Assembly: GCA_004335635.1 (NCBI GenBank)
Contig: QAXH01003616.1
Span: forward strand, 1-10,561
From: Chloromonas sp. AAM2
Taxonomy: Eukaryota; Chlorophyta; Chlorophyceae; Chlamydomonadales; Chlamydomonadaceae
Length of the DNA stretch: 10,561 bases
Reading direction: 5' to 3'
Below the pieces are notes generated by a model, which was given only the letters and a program-made list of their open reading frames with translations, searched no databases and was not told where the DNA came from. A program made the translations under genes and the position numbers. Positions within the stretch are counted from its first letter, which is position 1. Each line of letters opens with the position of its first letter. Shown in pieces: positions 7,213 through 10,561 of this stretch.

Positions 7213-10200
7213 CTGCACGGAGCAAACACACAACAAACAACGACGTGGCCAGGACTAGCAGTACATCAACAGAAGCAACATGCCAAAGCACATCTGGGCA
7301 TGTGAGATCGGGCTGTGTTGTGACAGAGATGTTGACAGGGCCATGTCGAGCAAGTATGCTGCCATCCCACAAAACATTGTAATCCGACTGCCTTACCGTG
7401 CCTTTGGCATAGCTTTGGGTGCGTCCATCATGAGATTGTGTGCTGCAGGCACGCAGAATGCAGGGACAAGATCACTTGGTCACACTTGCAGAATGTTGTT
7501 CCACACTGCCTTACTTTGTAACTGTGACATAGCGTTAAGGCCAAACATGTTGTCGGCAAAACCTTGTAGCATTCATCATTTCCATGGATGTGATGTGATG
7601 GCCGTCATTCTGATTGTGATTGGCCTTCTGATTGTGATATCCTAGGGCTGTCCGCCTGAAATGGTTCACATGCCCTTGTGCCCTGGCCAGTACTCGTACT
7701 CACAAGGTCTGTTGCGCCATCTCCAAAAGAATGGCATGCAAACTAGGCTGGTCCAAATCGCCAGTTGAGAGCAGGGAGGATGCAGGTAGACTCTTGTGCG
7801 CGATACCGTCTGCAGTATTGCCCGTCTCTGGCGATGCCTCTCCGACATCAACACAAATAGTTTCCGTCTTGCCGGACTCAACCATATCGGCTTGCTTTCT
7901 GCTTTGGTCCCGTGCCTTCAGTGCAAGAACAGCTGCAAGCAGCCCAGTCAGAACAGCACCTGCAGCAGGCAGTGCAATGCTTGGACATGCTGATCCGCCC
8001 ACAAGGCCAAGAGCCCCTGCCTCACGGCTTTGATGCTAAACTAATGCCTGGCTTCAACTCATTGCCCGGTGGATAGTGGGCAGGCAGCAACCGCCAACTG
8101 CTTGGGTCAGCTGTCTTCAGACACCAGTCTTCGCTCCACTGGTGATTGGTTTTCCCGAGTAGTAAACTACTTGTTGGTGCTTTGAACTACACAGCTGCTC
8201 TGAACTGGCAAGCTGTAGCACGCTTTAAGCTGTGTATATAGCAGAATGATGAACGTGTATGTGGAACACGAGAATGACGAATGTGGAGTGTGCCTGTGTG
8301 CGTGTGTCCGTCAGCTGGCACTTGCACGTTTAGCTCACCTCCAAGCCCAAGGCCAAGGCCGACGCCAAGGCCAACACCGAGCTGCCAAATCGAATCGTCA
8401 GCGATGTAGCCGGCAAAACGGTCAAGTGGGGCTTGTGTACTTGTATCCGTAGATTGTAAGAAAGCCACACGATTCAGCACGCATGTTTCGTTTCCTTGTT
8501 CCCACTGCTGTTGGCAGCTTGCATCCATGATCTCGCTACACACTAGCCAGGACTCTCGAAACTGAACCTGCGACACAAAACACACACCACTGAAGGGTTT
8601 GCAGGAAATCCAAAGCAAAGAGTGGCTGCATGGTCAGCTTCAAGCCAACGGCTGGCATGTCCAAGCTTGCAGCAGATACTTGCAAGCATGAGTGGACGCT
8701 AAGGGATACTGGTACGGCATTGGAATGGCATGAGGGTTTGGACGCCGGAAGCCACAGCCTGCAATGCTTCAAAGTCTGCTGGCCATCACTCTAGCTGATG
8801 CAAAACATAGTCGTTAACATCACAAAGGATGCCCATGCGCTATCACTCCACCCAGCTTCAGCCATTCACGCAGACTTACATAACGGGAGGTGCGGGTGTT
8901 GTTGGTACGTGTGAGGCCATACAACAGCATGTTCTGCATTGACCAGGCTGGGCTCCAGCACTGAGTGTATGAGGAGGGAGGGAAGGCATCCAGGGACGGA
9001 CCATCGGACTGGGAGGGCTGGGGAGTGGTGGGTCGTTGCACACAGAAGGGGCTGTCAAGTGTGTTGAACATATCTGGGTTCGAACGCACAGGCAACCACA
9101 CAAAAGCAACATGACTGCACTTGTGGCTTGCTTGCAATCAAAGATTCGCTGTTGGGTTGCCGGCTTTCCCAAAGCAAGCCGGCGGCCGTGCTGTGCTTAA
9201 CCAGGCCTTGCACATGACATGGCATACTGTGAGAGTCCATGCGGTGCATGATCAGTAGGTGCTCATGTCCAACTGTTGCTGAACCTCAGGCCACAATGAG
9301 TGTTTGACTTACCAGCGACTGGGCCCATGACTATGAACGTTTGTACGGCGATGTTCAGCTGCCCCGTGATTGATTGTGGCATAGGGCAGGTGTAGTAATG
9401 AAACAGGCAGTCCTTGAGAACGAGTTGACCCCACTCAGCCTCCAACCACTGCACGTTGCAAGGCACGTTGACAGGATTATGTCATGCCGTGATTCGTAAG
9501 GGTTCAAGGGCATGATTGGTTGATGCCATCGTCCCTGCCCTTCAACCCTGTCTGCCAGAAGTAGTCCAGATGCATGCACTCTTGTGAGCATGGCATGTGT
9601 AATAATGAGCAGAGGCAATTCCTCTGTACCAGTTGACCCCACTCCATCTCCCACTGCACATGCATCAGAACATGTTGTGCAACATCCGGTGGATGCAAGA
9701 CAATGCTCACACATGTCGCTCAGATGCAAAACAGACAGGTCAAGTCTGAGCACATGTGATGAATGCGTTACCAAGATTGGCATCACCACCAAATCATGTT
9801 GAATGGAAAAGCAGCACCCAGGGGCTGGCTGCAAGACTCACTCATACGAATGGCTCGTATTCATTACACTCTCTCCACAACAGAAAGAGAAGCACATGAT
9901 TCTCAAGCGAAGAAGATCTGTCAAAGGTCCGCATCAAGCACTTGTGCAGCCATCCCCTTGTCTCACATCAATGGCTGCCAAGACAACTGCCCTTGGCTCC
10001 GGCAGCATCTGCAGCCCTTTCACCACCAGCTGCTCCAAAACGATGGAGTTGTCCTTGGACATCCTGTGGCAGAGACACAAGCCAGCAGGTTCGGTTTCAG
10101 CCAAAACACTGGCCATGCAACAAGACAGGCTGGGATGTGTATGATGATCGCTACTGAGCAGTAGTCTGAACAGTCCTGTCCATGGCATGAATTTGAGTGC

Positions 10201-10561
10201 CCTCACGCCTATTGGCTTGCTCATCAGCCACCTGCATGGATTGGGTCACTTACACTGGCGTGTGCATTTCACTAGGTGGGCTGCAGGGATATGCAACGTG
10301 CTGTAGCCTTCATTGTCAGCTGACTGCCTTTACATGTTCGGTAGCCTGCCCAAGGGATTGATTGACATGTGACGCCCCACTTTGCTCACATCAGGAACGG
10401 CTTCACAAAACGGAAATCCAGCACAGGGTAGACCCCGGGCAGTGCTGCACCCTGGATGGTGATGTTCCTGCTGCGCAGCACTGGCAGCTGCATGCCGTGC
10501 AGCAGCGGCTGGGCATCTGACCAGTCATAGAGGTCCTGGGTGATGATCACCAAATCCACTG
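4655..10561 (-). CDS. Transmembrane receptor-like TKL-type Ser/Thr protein kinase (13 exons, 5' end outside window)
   Basis: Exons in transcript order: 10561-10390, 10063-9967, 9448-9313, 9073-8880, 8567-8339, 8016-7704, 7442-7397, 7212-6929, 6522-6266, 6085-5959, 5655-5580, 5367-5309 and 4790-4655, with TGA at 4657-4655. All twelve introns are GT-AG and every junction keeps phase, giving 707 residues (numbered from the window edge). Layout: extracellular region 1-260, Leu/Gly/Val run 262-283, membrane helix about 288-308, basic and acidic linker to about 400, kinase domain about 410-697. The catalytic motifs are intact, so it should phosphorylate Ser/Thr, possibly Tyr, on the cytoplasmic side of a surface membrane. 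The HRDLKPSN and CW....ARPS motifs fit the tyrosine-kinase-like group that is expanded in green algae. The signal peptide and more ectodomain should lie beyond base 10561. Substrate and ligand cannot be told from sequence. Exon borders were placed by eye; 9448 is the weakest acceptor and 5580 has an alternative. Confidence 0.88.
5496..5615 (-). repeat. Tandem duplication of the exon 11 3' end with its splice donor
   Basis: Two 42-base segments, 5615-5574 and 5537-5496 on the minus strand, match at 31 of 42 positions by hand alignment and lie 78 bases (26 codons) apart. They encode [14 protein letters not shown] and [14 protein letters not shown] (11 of 14 identical). Each ends in a GT donor in the same phase: GTAGGT after 5580 and GTGAGT after 5502. 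The frame between them is open. A weaker third resemblance (CATGCCTCCAGTATGGCC) lies near 5383-5400. Confidence 0.82.
6086..6265 (-). other. Intron 9: 180 bases, open in frame with both flanking exons
   Basis: The donor GTGGGT (6265-6260) and acceptor CTTGCTGCAG before 6085 define the intron, and removal gives the canonical VKLSDFGLSR. Its length is 60 codons and it contains no in-frame stop, so the unspliced transcript reads straight through from exon 9 to exon 10. A second donor-like GTGAGT lies about 15 bases inside. Confidence 0.75.
7397..7442 (-). CDS. 46-base micro-exon of the kinase gene (exon 7)
   Basis: Exon 6 ends with two bases of a codon while exon 8 starts in phase 0, so they cannot be joined directly without a quick stop. 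A 46-base exon here solves this: it has a strong acceptor (TGCGTGCCTGCAG) and a good donor (GTAAGG), and adds one base plus 15 codons. It gives [16 protein letters not shown], a polar linker before the kinase N-lobe. It is invisible as an open frame on its own. Support is splice-site strength and exact phase repair, not homology. Confidence 0.7.
7608..7638. repeat. Short tandem repeat in intron 6
   Basis: TTCTGATTGTGAT occurs at 7608-7620 and 7626-7638, an 18-base period flanked by GGCC each time. It lies inside an intron of the kinase gene and has no evident role. Confidence 0.6.
7704..8016 (-). CDS. Transmembrane and juxtamembrane exon of the kinase gene (exon 6)
   Basis: The exon opens with [12 protein letters not shown], then a single hydrophobic helix, [20 protein letters not shown] (about residues 289-308). 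KARDQSRKQ follows, a positive cluster typical of the cytoplasmic side of a type I membrane protein. The remaining 65 or so residues form a polar, partly acidic juxtamembrane linker without a recognised domain. The acceptor GAGGCAG before 8016 and donor GTGAGT after 7704 fit the phases of the neighbouring exons. The helix sets the topology: exons 1-5 outside, kinase inside. Confidence 0.82.
8339..8380. repeat. Six-base-period coding minisatellite (Leu/Gly/Val repeat)
   Basis: Imperfect units of CCAAGG/CCAAGC/CGAAGG type on the plus strand encode [14 protein letters not shown] on the minus strand at the end of exon 5, directly before donor GTGAGC. The period of six bases gives a two-residue protein repeat, so copy number can change without frameshift. 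Confidence 0.7.
8339..10561 (-). CDS. Ectodomain part of the kinase gene (exons 1-5)
   Basis: These five exons encode the part expected outside the cell. Short strand-turn units such as [17 protein letters not shown] and [11 protein letters not shown] recur about every 30 residues or more, as in right-handed parallel beta-helix (pectate-lyase-like) folds; this fold call is an inference. N-glycosylation sequons are N-I-T at residue 32, N-N-T at 192 and N-E-T at 225. Several cysteines in exons 3-5 could form disulfides. Exon 4 has a Pro/Gln/Ser linker ([14 protein letters not shown]). I see no pectin-cleaving catalytic residues, so a binding or sensing role is more likely than an enzyme. Acceptors such as TCTGCCACAG before 10063 and TTTGTGTCGCAG before 8567 are clear. 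The gene begins upstream of the window. Confidence 0.8.
9384..9475 (-). repeat. Duplicated exon 3 region, functional copy
   Basis: This segment covers the first part of exon 3 and its acceptor. It matches 9591-9690 in the same orientation, including GTGCAG before the exon and a perfect stretch encoding EWGQLV. This copy keeps an open frame to a canonical donor (GTAAGT at 9312-9307), so I treat it as the expressed one. Confidence 0.75.
9591..9690 (-). pseudogene. Degenerate duplicate of ectodomain exon 3 inside intron 2
   Basis: On the minus strand from 9653 the frame reads [14 protein letters not shown] against [15 protein letters not shown] in exon 3, with one codon missing. The GTGCAG acceptor is shared. 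Similarity fades after the CPMPQ-equivalent position, no strong donor follows (only GTGCAT, in a phase that does not fit exon 3) and the frame ends at a TGA near 9504. It is most simply a dead exon copy about 205 bases upstream of the live one, though splicing to it cannot be excluded. Confidence 0.7.

Noticed and set aside
9073..9090. GGTTCGAAC, resembling a tRNA T-loop
   Set aside because: The flanking bases do not form a five-base-pair T stem, no anticodon or acceptor arms are found, and the site is the acceptor region of kinase exon 4.
1..10561. CRISPR arrays, bacterial operons, ribosome binding sites, phage or virus genes
   Set aside because: There are no regularly spaced repeats with spacers, no compact unspliced gene runs and no viral-type proteins. 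The gene structure is eukaryotic.

Overview
The window looks like nuclear DNA from a eukaryotic microalga, most likely a chlorophyte green alga. The reasons are a minus-strand gene split by many short introns (180-518 bases) with GT-AG borders and pyrimidine-rich acceptors, intermediate GC, no bacterial-style operons, and a membrane-anchored TKL-type kinase of a kind known from green algae. The lineage is inferred from style and family, not from a search.

Right part (4655-10561, minus strand): one large gene, cut at its 5' end by the window edge. I resolved 13 exons whose phases join without a stop into 707 residues. In order they encode an extracellular region with beta-helix-like strand repeats and N-glycosylation sequons, a Leu/Gly/Val-rich run leading into one transmembrane helix, a basic juxtamembrane stretch, a 46-base micro-exon and a full kinase domain. 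The glycine loop, VALK lysine, [11 protein letters not shown] and APE motifs are all present. The layout fits a cell-surface receptor-like Ser/Thr kinase that senses outside and phosphorylates inside.

Three pieces of this gene have degenerate second copies: the start of the catalytic-loop exon (copy at 3452-3609, downstream of the gene), an ectodomain exon (copy at 9591-9690, inside the adjacent intron), and the 3' end of a C-lobe exon including its splice donor (5496-5537 and 5574-5615, 78 bases apart). The intron just before DFG is 180 bases long, open in frame, and could be retained without breaking the frame.

Middle (587-4654): about 4 kb with no gene I can support. It holds the 5' flank of the left gene, short direct, inverted and tandem repeats, the kinase pseudo-exon, and the probable 3' UTR or downstream flank of the kinase gene.

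Left edge (1-586, minus strand): the first 195 codons of a second gene, starting at an ATG at 586 and open to the window edge. It encodes a Gln/Ser/Thr/Pro/Ala-rich, probably disordered N-terminus of unknown function. Both genes lie on the same strand, tail to head, and nothing links their functions.
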